DNA of 64,000 nt, taken from Agelaius tricolor. Its lineage: Eukaryota; Chordata; Aves; Passeriformes; Icteridae. Every line of letters begins with the position of its first letter. Positions within the stretch are counted from its first letter, which is position 1. The stretch covers positions 88,561,001-88,625,000 of the forward strand of contig JALJCS010000002.1 of NCBI GenBank assembly GCA_023055355.1, in the 5' to 3' direction. Positions 23,741 through 35,973 of this stretch are shown here, piece by piece. A program made the translations under genes and the position numbers. The notes under the pieces were generated by a model, which worked only from the letters and a program-made list of their open reading frames with translations, did no database searches and was not told the origin of the DNA.

Positions 23741-24060
23741 CTTAGGAATGCACATTCAGGATACACACTGGAATGTTTTGGATGCTTTGGAGACCAAGGT
23801 GTTCTGGGCTACAGCAGGTGAGTTTGCCAAACTGTCTCTGACAACATTCTGGCAGTTGGCACAGCTGATCAACAAACATGTTCCTGACCTTAATGTTTGC
23901 TCTAACAATTTTTTGCAGACACAGTATGTTGGCCATACATCATGAGCTGGTCATATTTAGGATACTTTGGGAAGATTATATGCTGTTTGTGGAAGCTTTG
24001 CAGCACCTTAGGAATGCACACTCAGGATACACACTGGAATGTTTTGGGATGCTTTGGAGA
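23741..24060 (+). repeat. Pair of near-identical 53/54-bp direct repeats
   Basis: The sequence beginning cttaggaatgcaca and ending atgctttggaga occurs at 23741-23793 and again at 24007-24060. The copies differ by one substitution (t/c) and one inserted g. The 213-bp spacer between them shows no internal duplication, so this is not a simple tandem duplication of the whole block. The second copy abuts the 5' edge of a CR1 fragment. Origin is unclear: a segmental or conversion event, or two copies of a short unrecognised element. Confidence 0.9.
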
Positions 24061-24350
24061 ACTGGAGAGGGACTTTTAACAAGGGCATTTAATGATAGAA
24101 CAAGGGGTAATGGCTTTGAACTGAAAGAGGGTAGGTTTGGATTAGAAGTTTGGAGGAAATTATTTTACTTTGAGGGTGGTAAGGAACTGAAACAGGTTTA
24201 TCAGAGCCCCATCTCTGGAAGCATTCAAGGTCAGTTTGGATGGGGCTTTTGAGCAACCTGTTCCAGCAGAAGGTGTCCCTGCTCACAGCAGGAGTGTTGG
24301 GACTCAATAATCTTTAATCTCTTCAGACCCATACTATTCTATGATTCTAA
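24058..24350 (+). mobile_element. CR1 LINE, 3' fragment
   Basis: About 290 bp of the CR1 3' end is present. Diagnostic phrases are 'actggagagggactttt' at the start, 'ggggtaatggctttgaac' (24103) and 'tttggatggggcttttgag' (24236). The element terminates in 'actattctatgattctaa'. The 5' edge meets the second 54-bp direct repeat. It is truncated, non-coding, and retains the tail used for target-primed integration. No flanking duplication is seen, as is usual for CR1. Confidence 0.93.
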
Positions 24351-24469
24351 GTTCATGGATGTAATGTCACCCCATCTGTTTGTGTGTGTGTCTGTATGGA
24401 TAGATGAACATCCTGGGGCTTATCCAAGAACTTTAGAAGTCCTTTTCCTTCTGTGATCCCTCTCTGTCT
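24351..24469. other. Short spacer with a (TG)n microsatellite
   Basis: A short tg-rich run at about 24377-24395 separates the CR1 tail from the LTR that follows. Part of this stretch may belong to that LTR, whose 5' edge is uncertain. Confidence 0.5.
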
Positions 24470-25085
24470 TGAGCTGATGTGGGAACCCAGGACATCCCTC
24501 TGGCTGTCCAGAATGGCCAAGACCCCTGCCAGGGGGCTCAGAAGCCCTGGCACGGAGCCCAAAACACCTGTGGGTTTGATTATGACTCGTGGAGCAAATT
24601 ACCAACCTTAGATGAAGATCAGCCAGCCACAACAGTTTAGGCAGAATAATAGTGAAGTTATGACGGGGTGAAAAAGTAGATTTTAGAGTTTCTAGAATAG
24701 GGGTTCAGGGGGCAAGATGGAGGGATCTGAGCATGTCCAGCCTTTCTCCTTCTTCTTCTTCTTTTTAGCCTCCATCTTCTGCTGTGATGTTGGCACTTTT
24801 ATATTGGTTTAAAGTAGAAGTTCACTGTCTAACATAGGTGATAGGTATTGGAAAGTAATTGTAAACATTGTATACGTAGTTTTTAGTATAAAGACATAAC
24901 ATTGCCCCGGGGGCAGGCAGGGTGCCTGGAACTGTCCTGCTGGACAGACCTTGGCAGGGAAGGAGAAAATTTTTTATAGATAAGACACAATAAACAACCT
25001 TGAGACCGAGAACTGAAGAGCTCTGACTCATTCTTCAAGTGCTTGGGCTGGGAAAAGAGACTTTTAACTTCTCTCAAAGTCACAG
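24470..25085 (+). mobile_element. LTR of an endogenous retrovirus, second family
   Basis: This has the order of LTR signals on the plus strand: a U3-like part, a TATA word (tataaag, 24887-24893) and an aataaa signal (24989-24994). An R/U5 end with 'aacaaccttgagaccgagaa' and 'gggctgggaaaagagactt' follows. I recall this combination from songbird genomes, so the identity as an LTR is fairly sure, but the family name is not. No gag, pol or env sequence follows. Both edges are approximate: the left one could lie anywhere from about 24400 to 24570, and I could not find a convincing target-site duplication. It is distinct from the LTR at 21687-21960. Confidence 0.72.
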
Positions 25086-28000
25086 TAACCAGCAAAAGAT
25101 CCCAAGAAGGTGACAGAATTTTCTGAGGGCCAAGTAGACACGATATGTGATTGACAAAATTCTTAGAATTTGGCCCATGGAGAAGTGTTATCCTACCCAC
25201 AGCTGAGTGTAGAGAGGGAGTGAGTAAATCCTCACTGTGGTCTGGCAGGCTCCATAAACCCCAGGACATCTCTGTGCAACCTGCAGGTGGTTGAAAACAC
25301 CTGCTGATTCACTAAATGGAGAAAATGCTGCTGGGACACCTTAAGCACTGGAAGTGCCTGCTGGAATGGGGTTCACATTTAATAGAAAGAGTCCTAAGGA
25401 GCTACTGACTCTGCAAAAGCCAGGTTAAAAATATCCATGTGCCGATGTCAGCTTCCTTTTATTTTTGTCTTAGAATAGCAGTAATGACCTTGGCACAAAG
25501 CTCTGCCTGGAGGCAAATGACCAGCTGGGATTAATGGCCCTTGACTTAATTTCTGCCCATCAGCACCTCCCAGTCAGTCATTAATCCTGCTGAAATGCTC
25601 TGTGCATTGATTATTATTGATTCATTCATTGATTGTGTCCAGGGTCTGAAGTTAGAAGCTGAAGTACTGAAGGCACCCTGGGGACTCTTCTAATAAGATG
25701 AGTTTGCTTAATTCATAGACTATTTGAGGTGCTTTAAAAAGAAGCATCATAAAAAGAGTAGAAAAGGCAGAACACTTACAGGACAATGAAACCCAGATTT
25801 CTCAGGCTGTTAGAGTTGATGGCACGTATCAAATTACTTCAAATAGGCTTGGTACATAAAGCAGGAGCATAAAGGAATTCAACGTGTATTACATCTGTCA
25901 CTTCCCAAGATTCCAGGCAAGAAAGCCCATCAGATAACCTGGGTGTAGGGGAGGATAGGCATCTGTGGGGTCAATATCCCACATCTTTTACTGGAGACAT
26001 CACTGTTCTGTTTGCCTTCAGAATGGCAGACATCCTCATTTTCTGCACTTTGCCTGGCCATGTTTAGTTCCCCTTCCCCTTGCACTTGTTGCTGTCTGAC
26101 CTCATCTGTTCTTCAAGGAGTTTGATCTGAATAATTAATATTGTACTCTTCAGGAAACCAGACTGATTGCTTTTAATACCTCCTTTATGAACAGGACTTG
26201 CAAATTGCAAAGGAGAGGAAAAACAGTTTAAAAGAAAATATGGTTTAATAACCTGACACCTCCACATTTTTTCTTCAAGTTGCTCTTCTGGGATTCAGTG
26301 TAAAGGATAAATTAAAGGTAGCAGTAACATCTTTGGATGAGTTATTTCACATCTTTTGATGTTCCAGTATACATCAAATGACAAGAATGTACATGAAAGA
26401 GAAAACCTGTGGTGGAAAGTATTCCCAAATGTACATTGCTGAGGTGCTTCCAAAGTGCTGATGGGTGCCAAGCACTCCATGGTGATGCAAACACTATTGG
26501 ACAAGTTGTCCTGCTTCTGAAGAATGTGAATGGATTTTTCATAACAGAAAAGAAATAGAGTAATATTTCTAAGGAATTGCTTCTCTACTCCTGACTTGCA
26601 AAGCATTTAGAAGAACTCAGTTACAATGATAAAAGCCCCTGACCTCCTTGATCAACAGGAGGAAGAAGTTTTGAGTTCATAAATGCCAGAGGGTTCTAGT
26701 GCCTGCTTATCTCTGCCCACTCATTGCTGACACTGTGACACTGTTTAAATTGTAGAACTGTTTTCTGTTTCACACACTTTACCAGTAAAATATGAGTACT
26801 GTTCTCTTCTTCCATAGGATACATACATATTTTAAATGGTGTAGAGTGCACTGAGTCTTTGCATAGGAAAGTCTCCCAGCCTGCTATTGTGAATGAGCAA
26901 TAAAGGGTTCTCTTGGTGAGATTAACTGTCTCCAAAATATCAAACTGTGAACTATTTATTCAGAAACTATCAAATTCACATAATCAGTTCCTTACAAAAA
27001 TACCGACTTGTGTGGGAGAACAAAAAACAGACTTGAGAAAGTTGCATTCTCTGTGAGTCTGAGGTCAGTTCTCAAGAACATTTTTATTGTGAAATTATGA
27101 GTCAACAGTAAAAACTGTATTGCCTTAGAGGTATTGTATGTACCATATGAATGCATCCACCAGAGCTCATTAGGGTCATCCTCAGTCAATTGGAAGAAAT
27201 AGGCATTTTCAGGATGTGATTTTAGAGAATCTGTTTTATACATCCACCTTAAGATGAGGAGGCACCTGAGATCCAGTACTCTCTTTTCTTTTAGCACTAA
27301 TGAGACCTTGGGCTGTCTAGGTCCCTTGTGTTTTCTAAGTATCTACACTTAGAAGAATCTCATATCTAATGTATGCCAAGTGTCACTACAGTCCAGTGAT
27401 GACATCCACTCTCTAGTGAGGAGATGAGTCAGCACAGCAGGGGTGCAAAGGAGAGACTGGGTCCAGACTGTCTTCTAGAAAGGAATTCAGTTTCTCATCC
27501 CTCCATTTTTTTGTAGAACAGGGAGTGTACAACTAGACTGCTGTTTTTTCAGTCTCATGCATAAAGTTTCATATTGGATAAAGGATGATGAACTCCACAT
27601 TCTCCTGTCCTGTAGGAAAAAGCTGCAGAGTGACTGTGTAAGATTCTTGGCAGTGTTGGTCTCTGAGAGCCCCTCCTTGAAGCCTCAAGACAAAAACCTT
27701 GATTTGGAGAGCTGTGATGCTGTCTGGGTCTGAGACAAGTTAGGAGGAATGATCACACCCTCCTGGAAAACTGAGGCAGCCTTACAAGATAGATCTTGTG
27801 GATCTCACTCAAAGATGTTTGATTTTTCCTGTCCTGTCCTACAGTGACAGCCTAGGAGTCTAATGGAGTTATGTGAATTCCATGAGGTGGAAGACATCTA
27901 AAAGTGCAGTGCCATGATGGCAACCTATGCATAATACACAAACTACAGCACATGGAAACCACAGGTTCTGTGGTTTTAATTTTGCTTATTTATCTCTCAA

Positions 28001-29022
28001 TGCAGTGACAAAACCTTGCTATTTCCTTGCTGTGAGCCTTTTGTCTCAGTGTGTTTGTTAAGCTGCTTTTCCAATGTGGAATGGGATTGAATTCATCCAG
28101 AGGAATGCCAAAAATGCAGGAACTGGAAGTAATACTGTAATTTTCTTAACATATGGAGATACCTGTGCTCAAATATCAATGAATTCAAACCATGTTTTGT
28201 GACCACCTAATTTCTTCCCTTTGATTGAATCTACTGAACTTCATCTGGTTGGTTTTGTTGCTTCTGGGATCCTGCCATGGTTAACAGTGATGTAATTTGG
28301 CCACGCTCTGTAGTCTCCATGGTCTACTCTCTCTGCTCAGATATTCAGGTAATTTGTTTTGCTCAGACCTCCTTTCTTCTTTCTTCATTTTTATTTTTCA
28401 GAACTGCTGAAGGGCTTTTAGAATTTTCACAGTTCTGTTCAAAATAAGTGACAAAGGCAAGTGTTACTGATAGTGCCATCCTGAGCAGAGAGCTGCCACA
28501 TCTTAGTGGCATTCCCAGTGTCTTATATCCACACAGCTGTGAGATTCCCAAAGTAAACAAATGTAATATTTTTGCAGACAGAATACCTTGGCAGGTAAAT
28601 GTTTATGAAATTCCCTCTAATTAGCACCCCCAGCAGAGACAAATCCTTTAGTCACAGAACAGTGTCACCTGAAAATGTGCATATTCTTGTTTTGCCTTTG
28701 AAACCATCAAAGAAAAATCATATGTATTGGTTTGACTTTATTGCCATGATTTTTCGTTAGAAATAGGGGGAAGAAACAAGGGATGAAAGGCAGGAATGGA
28801 TAGGAAAAATAAAAAATGGCTTTGGCAAAATGAAATCTACTTTGAATGGAGCATTGCACTCCTTTCTGCAGCCAATTTCCTATTTCCAGCAGGTACTACC
28901 TCACTCTCTCCCACTCTTACCAAAATTTCTTCATAAACATTAGTAAGAAGCTTAATTGTGAATTGCAATGAAAAGCAACATGTTCACATGTTTATTCAGA
29001 TCCCTTATCTCCATCTCAAAAT
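25086..29022. other. Unique DNA with a possible conserved non-coding element
   Basis: No gene or transposon is recognised in these 3.9 kb. The interval 25440-25680 reads like a regulatory element. It contains ggatta (25528-25533) and its reverse, taatcc (25582-25587), the core word of OTX/PITX/GSC-type homeodomain factors, plus ttgatt/attgatt repeats near 25606-25640. Conservation has not been tested. The remainder has only short frames without recognisable domains. Confidence 0.45.
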
Positions 29023-29076
29023 GTTAATTGGAATTTCAACATTAATTGGGACTTCAATATTAATTGGAATTTGCTG
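29023..29076. repeat. Three-copy 18-bp minisatellite
   Basis: Three successive 18-bp units share the core ttaattgg (29023-29040, 29041-29058, 29059-29076) with a few substitutions. Translated, they give a repeated hexapeptide-like pattern, but the surrounding frame is short and not gene-like. Each unit contains a taatt homeodomain-type word, so it could also be a homotypic binding-site cluster. Confidence 0.8.
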
Positions 29077-32000
29077 GAATATGTCCAGGCTGAGTTGGTT
29101 CTCTTTGTCAGGGAGAACATGTTCCCTTTTCAGGGCCTAGGAAGGGAAATTGATTGATTCACTCTTATGCCAAAACATATGGAAAGACAAACAAAACAAG
29201 AAGAAACAGAGAAAGGGATGATCAAGGGGAACACTAAATAAGTCAATTTTCTCTCCTGCCCTCTGCTCCAGATTTCCAAAGTGCTAAGTGCAGACCTCCT
29301 GTTTGCTTACATGGGCACTCACTCAGATCTGAGAAGGTATCCAGGTCTGAGTCTTTACCCTGACCACAATCCAAGCTTTGTTTTGGCACTGTAGAGTGAA
29401 ACAACTGACTGTAGTGGATTATGCATTCCAGTTTTTACCATGGCCAAATTATGACATAGTAAACCCCTCAACAGTAAAGGCTATTGTTAAACTACAGAAT
29501 GCAAGCATGTGAGCGCCTCAGAGAAGAAAAACAGAGTCCTTGTTTCAAGACAGAGGAGGAATAGGTTCATCCCAATTAGAAGTTGCCCTTAGGTCAATTT
29601 AGAGCTCCCCAGGGCTTTGCACCCACAAATATTCATTATTTATCTGGAGCACTCCCTACAGCTACATGCCTGGTGAAAAGTTATACACACAAAGGTTGAT
29701 TGCCAACCCATTCTAAATATGTCAGGCTTCCCATTTGTCATGATCCAACATTCAGGGACCACACAGACTTTGCAGCAGTCACAGAGAAGGAGTTTGCCTC
29801 CGTTTGCTCAAAGCTCAGATTTGTCCATGTGTGTTTTTGTTCCCATTGTTGTTCCAAACTGCCCCTCCAGAGATGAAAAGGGACAGGTATCTTCAGAGAG
29901 CAGCTGAGATCTTCAGGTTGCTGAATTGCCTTGGGAAAATCCTGCTTTCTTTCTGTTGCCTAGAGCAGGAGCAGGGTAGGTCCATGACTGATTAAAAGCA
30001 GCCAGAAACTTCAGATAATGTGTCCTGTGTATCCAAAAGTGATGCCAGGCCATTCCATCCATCTAAATAATGTTTCATATAAATTCCTATTCTTTCCACC
30101 TCTAAATACAGCTGGTGGTAGAGGGAAAGCACATTAGATCACTTTACACTCTAAATATTTAAATTCTCCCACTCACTGGATTGATAATTTTTTACTGTGT
30201 GGAGGAAGTTGGTACCATAATTACATTATTTAAAAATACTGGGATCTGATAAATTTTAAGTGTATTTGTGAAATTTCTTTACTGACAGTGACTCTTGATC
30301 ACATATTAAGAGTTTAATAGGGGTTTTCCTTTTTAACCATTCAAAATTAGAATTTGTCACTGTTACAATTTTTAACTTTTTATTTACATTTCACTCATTG
30401 CAATTATCCAAACTGGGATTTGGCAATACCTTAAGAAATGCATATAGAACCTTTCCCAGTTTAATCATCAGAATTCCCCCAACTCCATCTGTTCAACCTG
30501 AGGGGCTGCACAGGTTGCACACCAGCTGAGCATTCCACAGCATCCTCCTTCCTGCACAGAGCTCTTCTCCACTGGGACTGCAATAAAAGCCACATTACCA
30601 TCCTGTCTATACATCACCACTGAGAATATCTGGATGGTAAATTTAACCATGTGGTTCTGCTTCTTTTGCATCTCAGTTTCATTTTTTGGTTCTCCTTATT
30701 TTAGCTAGCACAAGTCTTTATGTTTCTAATTCTCCATATGTGAACAGTTGCTTTTCTGGGAAATAGATCTCTTTAGTGTAAATATTTGAAATAAGAATGC
30801 TTCCCTCCATATTTCTACATTAGGTTTTAATGGAAAAATCAAATGACAGATCTCTTTATAGTCATATTTTCCTAGTATTTTTTTCCTAATTGCAGCAGAA
30901 CACTAGCATAGAGTACCTATTCTTTTTGCCAAGTGATAGAACAGGTTTTCTGTTTCTTGCTTAGCTGCATTTTGTTAATTGCTTTTCTGGGTCCTTTGAT
31001 TTTGAAAATATGTTTTTTCTGTTCCCTCTCTTTCCATTTTTTCCTTTTTTTTTTTGTTTATCTGCCTATTTTATTCCTTCAATTTATCCCTTCAATATCT
31101 TTGCTTCTTTTTATTTTTTTTCAATTACTGTTGGTTTATTTTCTTTTTTTTCCATTGTCTCTGGCTTTTCCTCTCTTTACTGGAATTGTATCAAAGAATA
31201 TTTTGTCATAGCTTTGAAACTTTCATTTTCTCCTAGAAAACACATAAGTTAAAGTCAGTAGAACTTACTAAAAAGAGAAAACTATGTGAAGTTTTATGGC
31301 TATATGTGGCAAAGAGATTTCAGCAATTACAGTAGACTCAAGGTAGACTTGCAAGCTTCAGACAGCTTATTCCAAAGTTTAATTTGATTTTATGATTTCT
31401 TCCTGGCATACTTAATGTTGTCTGAAGCTAGGCAGGGTTTAGTGGTTTTGTTTGTTTATTTTTTTGTTTCTTGGGAAAATTCGATTACCAGAAGTTGCCA
31501 ATATTTCAAAATTCCTTGAAGAGTGACAGGATTAGGAGACCATTAATCCTCTCGGTTTGGAGTGAGCCTTTATTGCTGCTTATGTGCTATACACAAGTTT
31601 TGCTTTTGCTAGTGCTTTGCTTAGAATAGATAACTTCAGGCTCCTAATAAAGATTGCTGCCTCCTAAAACCTCTGGGTATTTTCTCATTCTCACTTGCAT
31701 TTTACATGGCTCTGCCTTAGATTACCCCTGAAATCCCTACACAACTGCATTGTCTGATCCAGCTGCAGCTCAGCTGAGTTTCCTGTGGGCTGACACAGAA
31801 TCAGTTTGCTGCTCATGAACAGATGTGTCAAGCTGTTCAAAGACAGCGTCTCTGGCGATGTAAATTCCTCTTTAGGCACTGACTGTGGTGCTTGTTACCA
31901 TAGTACCTGCACCTCCAAAACATTAATAAAGTAGACACTGCTCCAAGAGAGAGAAATATCACTGCTGCAGCTTTCATGGTGCAGGAAATGGAGTTATGCT

Positions 32001-35000
32001 AAGCTGGGAATAGTGGGAGCCTGAAAACAGTAGCCCGAGGTTTTTCCCAGATTAAAGACTGAGGGAAGTCACCAGCAGAGCTCTGTTAAGTCCCTGCTCT
32101 GAAATTTGTCCTGGAGGAAGCTTCCACTGTTTACTGGTTAAGCACAGAGCCTAAAGAGACAACCTAAATATACTAGCATCATGCTGGTACCCTGAGCAGA
32201 GCAGGAATCAACAGAGAGTTTTCTTGTTGCAGCCATTAAAGCCAAACTTCCCACTGAATTTAATGCCCCAGAGCTGCTCAGCCTCTCTGCTCTCCCTCCC
32301 CCAGGCCAGGAGAGCTTCCCTGCTCTGGGGTGATTATCTGCCAGTTTTGTGATGGTTCTTCCCTCCCTCCCATGCCAGCAGGCACTGAGGGCAGCCCCTG
32401 GGGTACCTCTGGAACCCTCAGCTTGGATTTTGCTGTTCAGAGGGGCTCACCAGTGCCGTGGGTTGGAATCTTGATGCTCTTGCTCAACCCTAGTGAGCAA
32501 TGACCACATTCACTCTTCTGACTGAGCACGAAAAAGATGTAATTTAGACCATTTGACTTTAACCAGACCTGCAGCTGAAAATGTTTGATAGCAGTCTTTA
32601 AAATCTTCCTGCATAACCCCTACAGACAAGATGTGACTTGTGTGAATGCTAATGAAATTTAAATGTCATGAATGCACGGTGTCATTTAGAAATTACTAAA
32701 TGTTCAGAACAGTCCAGACCCTCAAAGGCATTTTAATATTTATTACCTTGAAAACAACGTCACCCATGAAGCTAAATCCTTTGGGACAGATGTAATCTGT
32801 GTTATTGTGGGATGTTGAAATGAATGCAGACCACACAACTTGCTGTTAGGCCTAAGAGGAACCTTCTGTTGCTGCATTTCCCACTTTTCCCAAGCATTAC
32901 CTTTCAGCTCACCATACCAAGTCTAAGTTTCCAGTGAGTTTCCAGCCCTTGCAAAAAGCAAAAATAAATTTTGAAAATATTAACAGACCACTTGGAATAT
33001 AGGATTCAGCTCCACAAGAAAGGGAAAACCACTTTCCCTCCTCGTTAGGATTTCTGCCTTTAGTGAAATAATTCTCACTGACAACTGCTTGTTCTTGCAG
33101 TTCTTCCTTTTAAGGTCTTTGCCATCTGGGATGCCTAACCCTTCCTTTTCTAGGAGAAGACATTAACATCTGCTGACATTGACCTTGACCTCCTTTGCAT
33201 TGTAATATTCTTGAAGCATTGCATTCTGCATACTTCACACACCAAATCCAAACAGTTATGTATTTTCTTCTCTTGGAAAGTCATATTTTATGACTAGTCA
33301 TGTCCTTAGGCTTCTCTATCTAGGAGGGTAAAGATAAATTAAATTTATGTCACCAAACTACAATCTTGATTTTTGTAGGTAGATATGCGACTCTTTCATG
33401 AATTGTATTTCAGAGTTAGTTATAATATTAAATGAAAAATAGGTATATGACAGCTTTCTTATTTAAATGCATGCTGGGGGTTAATGTTCTTGTTTTGTTT
33501 CTTCACAGATTTTTCCAGGATACAGCATCAAGATGAGCAGCCACAATGGGCAAAATCTGTTTATTCTGAATTTAACTTTTATTGTGCCAGCCTGAAATAC
33601 TTGGCATTTCATAAAGTTTAAGACAACAACATCAAGCACATCACTGCCAAGCAAACAGAAATTAAACAAGTTTATAATTCCATAGGTCATATTCCACCAT
33701 TAGTGCATTGGAGGAGCCCACAAACTGTTGGGATAATTGCTTTATCTCTCCACTTCTTTGTTTATTCTTCCTGATTTTTCTCTGCCTTAGATAAATCACA
33801 TGTAGGCTTTGAAGCAAGCAGCTCCTCTGCTCATCATCTTTGCAGTGCCCAGGGGGAATTCAGTCCTGCACTCTTCCTTTCAACTTCCACCTCCAAAGGC
33901 AACAAAAATCAGGAATGGGGGTTCATTAATCCATAATGCCACAGCTGGCACCCAGCTTATCTTCTTTCAGACACCTCCACTGTAGGTTTGTTCATTTGAG
34001 ATGGTCAGCTTGGGCTGTCAGTATGGAGAACAAATAGGAGAAGCAATGGGATATTGATTGCTCTGTGTTGTTTTGGCTCTCAGAATTAGGAAAAAAGGAA
34101 TTGTGCCTTCAGCTGTCTGTACGGTGATTGCTGGATCTTCACTGGGCACTACAGAACAGCCAGGTTAGGCAGAGGTGAGTAGTTTTAGTTAAGGGAAAAA
34201 GTGTCACAGCTTGGTGATCATCTTCTGTTTCGGAGCTCTCCTTCATGAAGGTAAGTCAATTTTTTGCTTGCTTTTCACCCTGGGAGCAGCACAGAGGAAG
34301 TTCAGCCAAAATATTTCACAATTACTCTGAGCCCTACAGGAAATCTCACAAAAATCAATTCAACTGGACTTTGCAAATTTGAAGGACACTGTGGTCAAAA
34401 GAAGATAAATTTGAGGACGCCAGCATCTGATTTTATCTTTCTCTGCATTGAAACTAAAAATAGAAGGGGAAGCAACTACAACAGAAGGTCTCATGTTAAA
34501 GTTGAGATTGATAACCCTCAGTACATGGTGAGGGCATTCCTACCACAATAAATCCTTCAGAAATTGTGATTCTTGAACAACCGCAGAAGTTATGAAGGAT
34601 GGAAGTGAGGTAACTCACAGTCTGTCACTCTGGCTCCAATTGTCTGGAACCTGACCAAATATACAGATTTTATTTTTTTTCCCCTTGAGACTCATTTTTG
34701 GTTCAAATGTGAAAGATATTAGAGATGTGGAAGATTTCATCAGAGCCTATCCAAGAATGGATCGTCAGCTGGTGTTAACTGATATCACTCTTTTGAAACC
34801 ATAAAAACATCATGCATCATATTCTCTTATAGTGCCTCTTTTTGCAAGCAAATAAACTTGCAGGCCAGAGGAAATGGCAGGCAATGCTGCTGAATAAAAA
34901 AAATTATTTCAAATACCAGCATTTTTATAGAATCATCTCTACATTCCACAATGGCAAACAACAGTAGAGTGGGGTGTAACATTTGGATTAAATACCTGCT

Positions 35001-35499
35001 TCGATAAGTCCTGAATGAAATGTTGTTGCTTTAAGGATAATTTTACTATTTAAAGCACGTGACTCAGCTTTGTTTGCAGCTTGAAGAACACAATATTGTA
35101 CAATGAAATGCTCTGCAATGTACAAATAAGGCTCAGTGCTATTTTGGAACTACTTATTTGAGCAAAGCTACCAAAGTAGAAATCATTTGCTGATGATCAG
35201 CTCTGTGTGTTCACTGCACCACAGGAGGTGACTTCTTCTAATTTCATTTTAGCCAGAGTTTAATTTCCATGTCACTGTTTATTTGTAAACATCAAGATGA
35301 TACAGTCCAGATCTTCTGGATGATACTGTTCCTGAAACAACAGCTATCTGCAATTACAAGATTGAATTAGCTTCAATTTCATCATCATCATCTAACTCTG
35401 CTGAAATGCATGAATATATCTCCCTTAATAGCAGCTTGCAGCAGTCGTTTCCAGGCATTGCATCTTTATTCTTGAGATAAGAAGAAAGTCTTCTTGCTG
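29077..35499. other. Unique non-coding DNA
   Basis: About 6.4 kb without a recognised gene or transposon. A T-rich low-complexity patch lies at about 31020-31160. The A+T-rich interval 32620-32780 contains several octamer- and homeodomain-like words and might be a conserved element. A full-match splice donor (aag|gtaagt) occurs near 34249-34257, and a 95-codon frame follows, but that frame opens without an ATG and resembles no known protein to me. Confidence 0.5.
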
Positions 35500-35973
35500 C
35501 TGAGCAGAGCTTACACAGAGCTGAGGCCTTTCCTGCTCCTTGCTCCACCCCACCAGTGAGGAGGCTGGGGGTGCACCAGGGGTTGGGAGGGGGCACAGCA
35601 GGGACAGCTGATCCCAACTGGCCCAAGGGAGAGGCAACACCATTTTATGCCATGCTTAGTGTATAAACATGGGGAAGAAGCAGAAGGGGGGACGTTCAGA
35701 GTGATGCCATTTGTCCCCCCAAATCTCAATTACATGGATGGAGCCCTGCTGTCGTGGGAGTGGCTGAACAGCTGCCTGCCCATGGGAAGTACTGAGTGAG
35801 TTCCCAGATCTGCTTTGCTTCTGTGCACAATGTTTTCTTTACCTGTTAAACTGTCTTTACTTCAACCCACGAGTTTTGTCACATTTGCCCCTGCAAGTCT
35901 CTCCCCATCCCAGCAGGGCAGGCTGAGCAAGGGTCTGTGTGGGGCTTAGCTGCCAGCTGTGGTTAAACCACCA
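35500..35973 (+). mobile_element. Partial LTR of an endogenous retrovirus, third family
   Basis: This matches the LTR at 51381-52501. Shared phrases include 'gaggctgggggtgcacca', 'acagcagggacagctga', 'ggagccctgctgtcgtggga', 'ctgcctgcccatgggaag' and the end 'ggttaaaccacca'. A TATA word (tataaac, 35662-35668) is better kept here than in the other copy. A taaactgtcttta region near 35847 is followed by the U5-like end. The 5' part of the LTR, still visible in the copy at 51.4-51.7 kb, is missing or too diverged, so this is 5'-truncated. It contains a G-quadruplex-type motif at 35567-35593. No internal retroviral sequence is attached. Confidence 0.85.

Noticed and set aside
23793..23920. Possible exon/intron signals around the direct repeats (cag|gtgagt near 23815 and tttttgcag near 23920)
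   Set aside because: The order is donor then acceptor within ~100 bp, which would define a tiny intron. The flanks show no coding pattern.
34249..34551. Possible exon: strong splice donor followed by a 95-codon frame
   Set aside because: The donor precedes the frame, so it would end an exon and not start one. The frame has no ATG at its start and no resemblance to a known protein. One such donor is expected by chance at this scale.
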